From an uncultured Clostridia bacterium (GTDB lineage Bacteria > Bacillota > Clostridia > Oscillospirales > Acutalibacteraceae), in contig CALEIO010000127.1 of the NCBI GenBank assembly GCA_937875885.1, forward strand, positions 1 to 6,805: a DNA stretch of 6,805 bases, written 5' to 3'. The notes beneath the pieces are model-generated. The model did no database searches and was not told where the DNA came from. It saw only the letters and a list, made by a program, of their open reading frames with translations. Position numbers and translations under genes: made by a program. Shown here piece by piece: positions 1 to 5,449 of the stretch (its first letter is position 1; each line of letters opens with the position of its first letter).

Positions 1-1112
1 AAATCACTAAAGTCATAATTATCCAAATCAGAACCATAATGCCCCGTATGAATTCCAGTTAATACAATTTCTTTATAACCGTTTTGTACTAGTTTTTTAA
101 CCTCATCTATAACCGACTCGTGACTGCGGCAGCTTATCTGTCTGCCCTGATGATAGGCAAGCGCGCAAAAGTTGCACGCGCCGTAACAACCACGGTTGTG
201 AATAATTGAAAATTTAACTTCGTTTATTGCGGGCACACCGCCCATTTTTTCATAAGACGGGTGATAATCGCGCATAAAAGGTAGCGCGTACACCTCGTCC
301 ATTTCCTCCGTTGTAAGCGGAGGCATGGGCGGATTTTGTATAACTATTTTATCGCCGTGGCGCTGAATTACCGTTTTGCCGCGAACAGCATCGTGTTCTT
401 GCTGCTGAATACGGCAGGACTTTGCATAATGCTTTTTACCCTGCTCTGTATCGGCAGATACAGCTTCAAACGAGGGACACTCCTTAACAGGACCCGGTGT
501 GTACTCATGGGTTTTTACTGCATAGCAAGTGCCTCTGATATCAGTGAGAGTCTTTATGCTCTCCCCTACATTGAGTCGGTCTGCAAGCTCAACAATGTGC
601 TTCTCACCCATTCCGTACATAAGCAAATCTGCCTGAGAATCAATGAGAATTGAGGGACGTACCTTGTCATCCCAATAGTCATAGTGGGCAAAACGTCGCA
701 ATGATGCCTCCAGACCACCAATAGAAATTAAAGCATCGGGAAATAATCTGCGCAAAGTCTGACTGTACACAATAACCGCTCTGTCAGGTCGAGCACCTGC
801 TTTGCCACCGGGTGTGTAGGCATCGTCACTACGCTTCTTTTTGGCTGCTGTGTAGTGTGCAACCATAGAGTCGATATTACCGCTGTTTACAAGGAATCCA
901 AGACGTGGCTCACCAAAGCGCAGATAGTCTGCATCGCATCGGGGCTGTGACAGAATACACACACGATAGCCTGCAGATTCAAGAACGCGGGATATTATAG
1001 CTGTGCCGAAAGAAGGATGGTCAACATAAGCATCGCCTGTAACAAAAACAAAATCAGGCTTGTCCCATCCCAGTTGCAGCATTTCTTTTTTTGTAATAGG
1101 TAAAAAGGGCAT
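1..1112 (-). CDS. YgiQ-type radical SAM protein, partial, with an MtaB-like distal segment
   Basis: The reading frame is open from the ATG at 1112 to the window edge (370 codons, no stop). The start is supported by an AGAGGT ribosome site 7-8 bases upstream. Residues 1-333 match the YgiQ (UPF0313) family: an N-terminal stretch with TGDAYVDHPSFG (25-36), GGLEASLRRFAHYDYWDDK (about 160-178) and MRDYHP, then the radical-SAM cluster C309-x3-C313-x2-C316 in NRGCYGACNFCALAYHQGR. These cysteines would hold a 4Fe-4S cluster that cleaves S-adenosylmethionine; the substrate of YgiQ proteins is not established. After SHES (330-333) the expected YgiQ continuation, a GYIHDVGGPTANF-like stretch, is absent. 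Instead the protein reads VIDEVKKLVQNGYKEIVLTG and then IHTGHYGSD, typical of MtaB, the tRNA t6A37 methylthiotransferase. The last 120 bases are also poorer in GC (about 32%) than the adjoining 120 (about 49%). A real fusion, a recombination scar or an assembly chimera are all possible. The family call for the N-terminal part is firm; the nature of the full protein is not. Confidence 0.5.
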   Translation of the reverse strand, partial: MPFLPITKKEMLQLGWDKPDFVFVTGDAYVDHPSFGTAIISRVLESAGYRVCILSQPRCDADYLRFGEPRLGFLVNSGNIDSMVAHYTAAKKKRSDDAYTPGGKAGARPDRAVIVYSQTLRRLFPDALISIGGLEASLRRFAHYDYWDDKVRPSILIDSQADLLMYGMGEKHIVELADRLNVGESIKTLTDIRGTCYAVKTHEYTPGPVKECPSFEAVSADTEQGKKHYAKSCRIQQQEHDAVRGKTVIQRHGDKIVIQNPPMPPLTTEEMDEVYALPFMRDYHPSYEKMGGVPAINEVKFSIIHNRGCYGACNFCALAYHQGRQISCRSHESVIDEVKKLVQNGYKEIVLTGIHTGHYGSDLDNYDFSD

Positions 1113-1140
1113 AATTGTTACCTCTCTGTTTGATTAATAT

Positions 1141-1169
1141 ATTATATCACATTGAATAATCAAATACAA
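1141..1169 (-). promoter_or_regulatory. Promoter of the YgiQ-type gene
   Basis: On the minus strand TTGTAT (1169-1164) and TATAAT (1146-1141) are separated by 17 bp. A TG one base before the -10 box makes it an extended -10 element (TGATATAAT). Transcription would start near 1134, giving a leader of about 20 bases that contains the ribosome site. Confidence 0.7.
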
Positions 1170-1213
1170 CCGAGGGAGTTTTATATTTCCAGGAGTTTTT
1201 TTGCAATAAAGTA

Positions 1214-1243
1214 TTTACAAAATGTACCCTTTTGAGTTAAAAT
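1214..1243 (+). promoter_or_regulatory. Candidate ddh promoter
   Basis: TTTACA (1214-1219) and TAAAAT (1238-1243) lie 18 bp apart, each one mismatch from consensus. Transcription would begin near 1250, leaving a leader of about 60 AT-rich bases. The divergent YgiQ-type promoter is about 45 bp to the left, so the two genes share one 197-bp control region. No clear operator was seen in it. Confidence 0.5.
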
Positions 1244-1309
1244 ATCTATGAATTTTTCAATAATATATATGGATAAATTCACAGTCCAAAAACGGAAGGT
1301 TTGATACTA

Positions 1310-2293
1310 ATGATCAGAATAGGTATTTTCGGATACGGAAATCTTGGCAGAGGCATTGAGAGTGCTATCCGTCAGAATCCCGATATGGAGCTTGTTGCAG
1401 TATTCACAAGACGTGACCCTGCTGCTCTTAAAATCAACACAGAGGGTGTTGAGGTTGCAAGTGCAAACAACGTAGCTGACTATAAAGATAAAATTGATGT
1501 TATGATTCTTTGCGGCGGAAGTGCTACTGACCTGCCTGTGCAGACACCTGAACTCGCAAAGATGTTCACTGTAGTTGACAGTTTTGATACACATGCTAAA
1601 ATCCCCGAGCACTTTGCAAATGTTGATGCTGCTGCAAAAGAGGGCGGAAATATTGCAATGATTTCTGTAGGCTGGGATCCCGGTATGTTCTCTCTCAACA
1701 GACTTTATGCAGGTGCTGTACTCCCCGAAGGCAAAGACTACACATTCTGGGGCAAGGGTGTAAGCCAGGGTCACTCCGATGCTATCCGCAGAATCGAGGG
1801 TGTTCTGGATGCAAAGCAGTACACTATCCCTGTTGAAGCTGCTCTGGAGGCTGTAAGAAGTGCTTCTGCGCCCGAGCTTACCACAAGAGAAAAGCACACA
1901 AGAGAATGCTTTGTTGTAGCAGAGGAAGGTGCAGACCTGGCTCGAATTGAAAAAGAGATCAAGAAGATGCCCAACTACTTTGCTGATTATGACACAACTG
2001 TACACTTCATCTCTGCAGAAGAGTTAAAGCGTGATCACTCCGGTATTCCCCACGGTGGCTTTGTTATCAGAACAGGCAAAACAGGCTTTAACAAAGAGCA
2101 CAATCACGTTATTGAATACAGCCTTAAGCTTGACTCCAACCCCGAGTTTACATCTTCTGTAATTGTTGCTTTTGCAAGAGCTGCTTACAGACTCAGCACA
2201 CAGGGTGACTGCGGATGCAAAACTGTTTTTGACATTCCCCCTGCCCTGCTCAGCATCAAGAGTGCAGAGGAACTCAGAAAAGAACTGCTTTAA
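1310..2293 (+). CDS. ddh: meso-diaminopimelate D-dehydrogenase
   Basis: This enzyme (EC 1.4.1.16) makes meso-2,6-diaminopimelate in one NADPH-dependent step from tetrahydrodipicolinate and ammonia. It bypasses the succinylase or acetylase routes to lysine and peptidoglycan, and acts in the cytosol. The 327-aa product has the family's usual length (about 320-327). An N-terminal Rossmann fold is shown by IGIFGYGNLGRG (4-15), with TRR (33-35) fitting NADP phosphate binding. Further family signatures are LCGGSATDLP (67-76), DSFDTH (90-95), SVGWDPGMFSLNR (119-131, with the substrate-contacting W122 and D123), FWGKGVSQGHSDAIRR (146-161), R198 in EKHTRE, and H248 in IPHGG. The frame can be opened from a TTG at 1301, but GGAAGG (1294-1299) would then abut the codon. 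The ATG at 1310, 10 bases after that site, is preferred. The gene stands alone with its own promoter and terminator. Confidence 0.96.
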   Translation: MIRIGIFGYGNLGRGIESAIRQNPDMELVAVFTRRDPAALKINTEGVEVASANNVADYKDKIDVMILCGGSATDLPVQTPELAKMFTVVDSFDTHAKIPEHFANVDAAAKEGGNIAMISVGWDPGMFSLNRLYAGAVLPEGKDYTFWGKGVSQGHSDAIRRIEGVLDAKQYTIPVEAALEAVRSASAPELTTREKHTRECFVVAEEGADLARIEKEIKKMPNYFADYDTTVHFISAEELKRDHSGIPHGGFVIRTGKTGFNKEHNHVIEYSLKLDSNPEFTSSVIVAFARAAYRLSTQGDCGCKTVFDIPPALLSIKSAEELRKELL

Positions 2294-2306
2294 TCCAAAA
2301 TCATAC

Positions 2307-2346
2307 GAGGACTTGATTTCTCCAGATTTCAAGTCCTCTGTTTTTT
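2307..2346 (+). terminator. Rho-independent terminator of ddh
   Basis: A perfect 10-bp stem (GAGGACTTGA at 2307-2316 with TCAAGTCCTC at 2329-2338) has a 12-base loop and is followed by a run of six T (2341-2346). It starts 13 bases after the ddh stop. Confidence 0.9.
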
Positions 2347-2370
2347 ACCGATGTTTCGGATAAAATTCTA

Positions 2371-2399
2371 TTGACAACAGGTGTTTGATGTGTTACAAT
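2371..2399 (+). promoter_or_regulatory. Promoter of the serine tRNA operon
   Basis: TTGACA (2371-2376) and TACAAT (2394-2399) are separated by the ideal 17 bp. The predicted start, near 2406, is about 10 bases before the first tRNA. A near-consensus promoter fits a stable RNA gene. Confidence 0.85.
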
Positions 2400-2415
2400 A
2401 ATCCTTGCACGATAC

Positions 2416-2504
2416 GGAGAGGTGTCCGAGCGGTTTAAGGAGCTAGTCTTGAAAACTAGTGATACCGAAAGGTACCAAGGGTTCGAATCCCTTCCTCTCC
2501 GCCA
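2416..2504 (+). tRNA. tRNA-Ser (UGA)
   Basis: A full cloverleaf can be drawn. The acceptor arm is GGAGAGG (2416-2422) with CCTCTCC (2494-2500), followed by discriminator G and an encoded CCA. The anticodon stem CTAGT/ACTAG encloses the loop CTTGAAA, giving anticodon TGA (2450-2452), which reads UCN serine codons. The long variable arm (around 2460-2476, TACC-GAAA-GGTA) is the class II hallmark of tRNA-Ser. The T arm GGG-TTCGAAT-CCC is canonical. Confidence 0.97.
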
Positions 2505-2540
2505 ATTAAATAATAACTTAATTTAAGTTCACCAATATTC

Positions 2541-2630
2541 GGAGGATTACTCAAGTGGTGAAGAGGCTCCCCTGCTAAGGGAGTAGGTCGGGTAACCGGC
2601 GCGAGAGTTCGAATCTCTTGTCCTCCGCCA
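2541..2630 (+). tRNA. tRNA-Ser (GCU)
   Basis: The acceptor arm GGAGGAT (2541-2547) pairs with GTCCTCC (2620-2626), with one T-G wobble, then G and an encoded CCA. The anticodon stem CTCCC/GGGAG encloses CTGCTAA, giving anticodon GCT (2574-2576), which reads AGU/AGC. A long variable arm (GTCGGGTAACCGGC region) supports class II tRNA-Ser. It lies 36 bp after tRNA-Ser(UGA), has no promoter of its own in that gap, and is probably cotranscribed. Together the two tRNAs can read all six serine codons, allowing for wobble. Confidence 0.97.
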
Positions 2631-2668
2631 GAAAAACGACAGGTTTTATGCCTGTCGTTTTTCTTTTG
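2631..2668 (+). terminator. Terminator of the serine tRNA operon
   Basis: A perfect 13-bp inverted repeat (2631-2643 with 2651-2663, loop TTTTATG) begins at the base after the tRNA CCA. The stem's right arm supplies the T run, followed by TTTT at 2664-2667. Confidence 0.93.
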
Positions 2669-2732
2669 CACACTACAAAACAGCATCTGCTGATACTACT
2701 ATTTCAATATGGTATTCATATCAATTTCTGTT

Positions 2733-2760
2733 GTCGGTTTAATACCGACTTTTTCTTTTT
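2733..2760 (+). terminator. Second terminator downstream of the tRNA operon
   Basis: GTCGGT (2733-2738) pairs with ACCGAC (2744-2749) around a 5-base loop, followed by TTTTTCTTTTT. It lies about 70 bp beyond the first terminator, with no gene between them. It may be a back-up stop that insulates the repressor cassette, or belong to a lost gene or small RNA. Confidence 0.75.
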
Positions 2761-2767
2761 AATATTA

Positions 2768-2831
2768 TGTAAAGTATACTTGACATTCTACTCAATAATG
2801 TATATAATTAAATTGTAAAGTTTGCTTTACA
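2768..2831 (+). promoter_or_regulatory. Consensus promoter flanked by paired operators
   Basis: The promoter is a perfect match: TTGACA (2780-2785), 17 bp, TATAAT (2803-2808). Two 18-bp inverted repeats of one form bracket it. TGTAAAG-N4-CTTGACA (2768-2785) covers the -35 box with one mismatch in the dyad, and perfect TGTAAAG-N4-CTTTACA (2814-2831) covers the predicted start of transcription. Their centres are 46 bp apart. The second ends just before the AAGGAGG ribosome site. The arrangement fits autorepression by the XRE protein encoded immediately downstream. That binding is inferred. Confidence 0.8.
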
Positions 2832-2846
2832 TAAGGAGGGGATTTT

Positions 2847-3044
2847 TTGAAAAATAGAATCAAGGATTTAAGAAAAGAAAACAACATCACACAAGACAAT
2901 CTTGCAAATGCAGTTGGTGTAACCAGACAAACTATCATTTCATTGGAAAACGGCAAATACAATGCCTCTTTACACCTTGCGCATAAAATAGCACAGTATT
3001 TTAATGTTAAGATTGAAGATATCTTTATTTTCGAGGAGGAGTAA
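2847..3044 (+). CDS. Small XRE/Cro-type transcriptional regulator
   Basis: The 65-aa protein is essentially one helix-turn-helix domain of the HTH_3/Cro-CI class. RIKDLRKENNITQDNLANAVG covers helices 1-2 (4-24), VTRQTIISLENGK (25-37) is the turn and recognition helix, and the tail is ALHLA-like, ending KIEDIFIFEEE. There is no effector domain. It resembles the small YozG-like repressors that are commonly paired with a membrane protein. The start is a TTG at 2847, placed 7 bases after a strong AAGGAGG (2833-2839); no ATG is available. The gene ends 2 bases before the next start, so the two form an operon. Two matching inverted repeats across the promoter suggest that it represses itself and its partner. 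The DNA-binding role is firm; the signal it responds to is unknown. Confidence 0.92.
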   Translation: MKNRIKDLRKENNITQDNLANAVGVTRQTIISLENGKYNASLHLAHKIAQYFNVKIEDIFIFEEE

Positions 3045-3046
3045 TT

Positions 3047-3460
3047 ATGAATTTCAAAAAGAAATTGCAAATCAGACTCATTGTTTCCATAACACTTCTG
3101 TTAATGGGCATTGGTATTATCATTTCATCCAACATTCTTGACAACAGCCACCACCTTTCTGCTTACGGACTGGCGCTTGCTGTAATCAGCATAGTACGTA
3201 TAAGAAACTACTTTCTTATTACCAAGTCTGACGAAAAAATCAGAAAACAGGAAATTGCAGAAACAGATGAGCGTACTCTGCATATTGCCAACAAAGCCAG
3301 AAGCCTTGCTTTTTACATTTATATAATTATATCAGCCGTTGCCGTTATTCTGTTTCAGCTGACAAACAAGGAAGAATTAGCATTGGTTACTTCTGCATCT
3401 ATCTGCACAATGTTGATTATTCACTGGATATGTTACTTTGTAATCAGCAAAAAGCACTGA
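3047..3460 (+). CDS. Four-helix membrane protein, DUF2178-like, partner of the XRE regulator
   Basis: This 137-aa protein has four hydrophobic helices: about 8-30, 37-57, 87-106 and 111-133. A basic N-terminus (NFKKK) precedes the first. Between helices 2 and 3 is a charged loop with ITKSDEKIRKQEIAETDER and then TLHIANKARS (77-86). Such a DER...KA loop is, from memory, typical of DUF2178-like proteins found beside small XRE regulators; a profile search was not possible. The ATG at 3047 has GAGGAGG (3033-3039) 7 bases upstream, inside the end of the regulator gene. The function is not known. A membrane sensor that modulates the repressor, or a target whose level the repressor controls, would both fit the linkage, but this is inference. 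Confidence 0.85.
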   Translation: MNFKKKLQIRLIVSITLLLMGIGIIISSNILDNSHHLSAYGLALAVISIVRIRNYFLITKSDEKIRKQEIAETDERTLHIANKARSLAFYIYIIISAVAVILFQLTNKEELALVTSASICTMLIIHWICYFVISKKH

Positions 3461-3477
3461 TATATCCCATAATCCTG

Positions 3478-3504
3478 AGGACCTGCTGAAACAGGTCCTT
3501 TTTT
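3478..3504 (+). terminator. Terminator of the XRE-membrane protein operon
   Basis: AGGACCTG (3478-3485) pairs perfectly with CAGGTCCT (3492-3499) around a CTGAAA loop, followed by a T run to 3504. It starts 17 bases after the stop. Confidence 0.92.
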
Positions 3505-3657
3505 ATTGCTAAAAAATCAGGATAAAATATAGGAATTATATAATTTGTTACAAAAAGTTACACCATTTTCGCAAATTTACATTTTGTATATATTGTATAA
3601 AAGTTGATTGTTATCACAATATTTATTGTTTCTTAACAAAGTTTCGCATAAAAAGGG

Positions 3658-3686
3658 TTGCATTGAAGGCTAGTGTATGTTATAAT
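3658..3686 (+). promoter_or_regulatory. Extended -10 promoter of the hydrolase gene
   Basis: TTGCAT (3658-3663) and TATAAT (3681-3686) are 17 bp apart, with TGT immediately before the -10 box forming the extended element TGTTATAAT. Predicted initiation is near 3693. Confidence 0.8.
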
Positions 3687-3705
3687 GATTACAATATTGT
3701 AATCA
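3686..3705. promoter_or_regulatory. Perfect 20-bp palindrome, candidate operator
   Basis: TGATTACAATATTGTAATCA is its own reverse complement over all 20 bases. It begins at the last base of the -10 box and covers the predicted start of transcription, the usual place for a repressor site. The cognate protein is not identifiable here. The XRE regulator's own inverted repeats have a different layout (TGTAAAG outward). Confidence 0.6.
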
Positions 3706-3750
3706 ATGTAATTTATTATGTAAGATATAATGCACACTATGTTGTTTTTT

Positions 3751-3777
3751 GGGGAGATGCTCCCCTGTTTTCGGAGG
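3751..3777 (+). promoter_or_regulatory. Leader hairpin and ribosome site of the hydrolase gene
   Basis: GGGGA (3751-3755) and TCCCC (3761-3765) form a short GC-rich hairpin 8 bases before the GGAGG site (3773-3777). That site is 12 bases from the ATG, longer than usual. The hairpin might tune translation or mRNA stability. It does not resemble a riboswitch class that I can recognise. Confidence 0.4.
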
Positions 3778-3789
3778 TTATTTTCAATT

Positions 3790-5277
3790 ATGAATCGTTT
3801 AAGAAAAGTTCTTTCTTTAATTCTTATACTTATTATGATGGTCACACTTACTATTGTAGGTGGTGCTCTGACACATACATCTGCAGCAGGTACCGGCGTT
3901 GGCCTTGCTGAACACGCACTCAACGCTTACTACAGCGGCTGGAGTTATGTTTACGGAGCTGCAAGCGTAGGTGCTGTCGACTGTTCAGGACTCATTTATA
4001 TGTATTCCGGCGCAGGCAGCAGAAGCGATATGATGGGTTCTTCTTATGAGACAGGCTCTACAGCATCCGGTATTCCCAACATTCACGGTCTCGGTCTTTA
4101 TGAGCCCGGTCACGTTGGCGTATATGTTGGCGGTGGAATGGCTGTTGATGCAAGATCTGAAGGCTATGGTGTCTGTTACCAATCCGCTTACTCAAAAGGA
4201 TGGACAAACTGGTTCAAGGTTGCAGGTGTTTCTTACCCCACAGAGGGTTGGGAATGCTTCAACGGCAATTACTATTACTATGAAGACGGCGAATACCTTA
4301 CTGATACATACATTACTGTAGACGGTGTTTCCTACTATCTTGACTCAACAGGTGCAAGTTCTTCTACACCCGGTGACACAAGCGCTACTATTGACACAGA
4401 AGATTACTCCGCTACAGAGAGCCAGTACATCAAGGTTGGTTCTTATGGCGACAAGGTTACTGAAATTCAGTTAAGACTTACCGAGCTTGGTTTCTACAAT
4501 GGTGACATCACAGGTTACTACGGTGAGCAGACAGAAGCTGCTTACAAGAGATTCCAGAAAGCTGCAGGACTTTATCCCGACGGTATTGCAGGTGAAACAG
4601 AGATTGAGCTTCTTAACTCCAGCTCTGCTCCCACAGGCAACATTGCTGAATTAGGCACAAACAGCGACGATACTGCCAACACAGAAGATGTTGACACAGA
4701 TAACACAACAGAAACAAACTCTTCTCTCTCCTACTCTAACGGAGATTATCACGATGATATCTATGATATCCAGACAGAGCTTTCAAACCTTGGCTACTTC
4801 AACGATGACGCTACAGGTTACTATGGTGAGATGACACAGTCTGCTGTTACAACATTCCAGACAGAAAACGGTATTACTCCCACAGGTGTTGTTGACGAAG
4901 AAACTTTCACAGTTCTTTTCAGCTCAAGAGCTCTTGAAAATCCCAACTCTGACGACGGCGGCAGAAAGGTTGTTTTCAACCCCAATGCAACAGAGCCCTC
5001 AACAGAAAACACTACAGATACCGATGCAACCATAAAACCCACAGAAGCTACTGACATTGTTCTTCAGTCTGCACAGCTTGCTTCCAAAGCTCTGGAAGGT
5101 GTAAATCTTGATGTTCAGGAAAAATCATCATCAAAAGGCAATGGTTCTTTCATCGTATGGATGATCGTAATGGCAGTATTTATGAGCACTGCATTCTGGA
5201 TTGTATTCTCTACAGAAAAGAAAAAGAAAAAGGCTCGCTATGACAGAATCAGAGCAAGAGCAAACAGAAACTGGTAA
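3790..5277 (+). CDS. Membrane-anchored NlpC/P60 peptidoglycan hydrolase with wall-binding domains
   Basis: The 495-aa protein is built for the cell surface. Residues 1-33 are a signal peptide (NRLRK, a long hydrophobic core, and a possible cleavage after TSAA). About 35-145 is an NlpC/P60 cysteine peptidase: C65 in DCSGL is the nucleophile and H108 in GHVGVYVGGG the base. D120 (AVDAR) sits where many relatives have a third histidine. This family cuts peptide bonds in peptidoglycan stems, often D-gamma-Glu-meso-DAP. About 153-190 holds aromatic/Gly cell-wall-binding repeats (GWECFNGNYYYYEDGEYL, then VDGVSYYLDSTG). Two PG_binding_1 domains follow at about 213-277 and 318-380, both with a GYYGE(Q/M)T core, joined by Ser/Thr/Asp-rich linkers. 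Residues 454-474 form a C-terminal membrane helix followed by a KKKKK-rich cytoplasmic tail. Start choice: the ATG at 3790 has GGAGG upstream and opens directly into the signal peptide; the ATG at 3730 adds 20 residues without a ribosome site. The gene has its own promoter and terminator. The exact bond cut is inferred. Confidence 0.93.
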   Translation: MNRLRKVLSLILILIMMVTLTIVGGALTHTSAAGTGVGLAEHALNAYYSGWSYVYGAASVGAVDCSGLIYMYSGAGSRSDMMGSSYETGSTASGIPNIHGLGLYEPGHVGVYVGGGMAVDARSEGYGVCYQSAYSKGWTNWFKVAGVSYPTEGWECFNGNYYYYEDGEYLTDTYITVDGVSYYLDSTGASSSTPGDTSATIDTEDYSATESQYIKVGSYGDKVTEIQLRLTELGFYNGDITGYYGEQTEAAYKRFQKAAGLYPDGIAGETEIELLNSSSAPTGNIAELGTNSDDTANTEDVDTDNTTETNSSLSYSNGDYHDDIYDIQTELSNLGYFNDDATGYYGEMTQSAVTTFQTENGITPTGVVDEETFTVLFSSRALENPNSDDGGRKVVFNPNATEPSTENTTDTDATIKPTEATDIVLQSAQLASKALEGVNLDVQEKSSSKGNGSFIVWMIVMAVFMSTAFWIVFSTEKKKKKARYDRIRARANRNW

Positions 5278-5286
5278 AAACAGATT

Positions 5287-5326
5287 AACCGTCTATCCCC
5301 ATCGATAGACGGTTTCTTTATTTTCA
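5287..5326 (+). terminator. Terminator of the hydrolase gene
   Basis: A perfect 11-bp stem (AACCGTCTATC at 5287-5297 with GATAGACGGTT at 5304-5314), a 6-base loop and a T-rich tail (TTTCTTTATTTT) lie 9 bases after the stop. Confidence 0.93.
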
Positions 5327-5372
5327 TATTTATAACTATATTTATCACTTTTTGCCTTATAATTCATCTGTA

Positions 5373-5424
5373 AAAAAAGCCATACAACAAAGCGCCGACT
5401 GCACTATGCAACCGGCGCTTTTGC
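5373..5424 (-). terminator. Terminator of the tyrS-mscL operon, possibly bidirectional
   Basis: AAAGCGCCG (5389-5397) pairs with CGGCGCTTT (5413-5421). The 15-base loop contains a further TGCA/TGCA pairing (5400-5403 with 5407-5410). Read on the minus strand it follows the mscL stop at 5450 and is succeeded by a T-rich stretch ending in seven T. The T run at 5419-5422 lets it also act on plus-strand readthrough from the hydrolase gene. Confidence 0.8.
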
Positions 5425-5449
5425 TATGTAATTTGATATTACTCTTTGA

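Larger units (their letters stand above)
3461..3789. other. Gene-free control region before the cell-wall hydrolase
   Basis: This 329-bp AT-rich stretch carries no credible gene. From left to right it holds the terminator of the previous operon, a GTTACA direct repeat with 10-bp period (3547-3552 and 3557-3562), an ACAATATT half-site (3616-3623), an extended -10 promoter, a 20-bp palindrome, and a leader of about 97 bases with a small hairpin before the ribosome site. An open frame from an ATG at 3730 runs into the hydrolase. It lacks a ribosome site and would put a non-signal stretch before the signal peptide. Confidence 0.7.

Noticed and set aside
336..653. A 105-codon plus-strand open frame
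   Set aside because: It is antisense to the intact YgiQ-type coding sequence and resembles nothing known.
1307..2005. A 232-codon minus-strand open frame
   Set aside because: It lies antisense within ddh, whose protein matches its family over the full length. The minus frame is Cys/Ser-rich with no recognisable domain and no ribosome site.
2456..2686. A 76-codon minus-strand open frame containing GGEEGIRTLG-like and GGGQEIRTLAP-like stretches
   Set aside because: It is the antisense of the two tRNA-Ser genes. Peptides of this type are a well-known false annotation arising from tRNA 3' ends.
2294..2846. Integrated element at the tRNA-Ser genes
   Set aside because: No integrase, no duplicated tRNA 3' end and no flanking repeat were found within the window.
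3547..3724. WalR (YycF) boxes controlling the hydrolase
   Set aside because: TGTAA/TGTTA-like hexamers occur, but none are paired with the required 5-bp gap (11-bp period). The observed offsets are 9, 10 and 12.
3730..3789. Possible upstream start of the hydrolase adding 20 residues
   Set aside because: There is no ribosome site before the ATG at 3730, and the extension would bury the signal peptide. The ATG at 3790 is preceded by GGAGG.
3500..3789. A c-di-AMP (ydaO-type) riboswitch, common upstream of NlpC/P60 genes
   Set aside because: The leader is short and AT-rich and lacks the conserved GC-rich elements of that class; only a small 5-bp hairpin is present.
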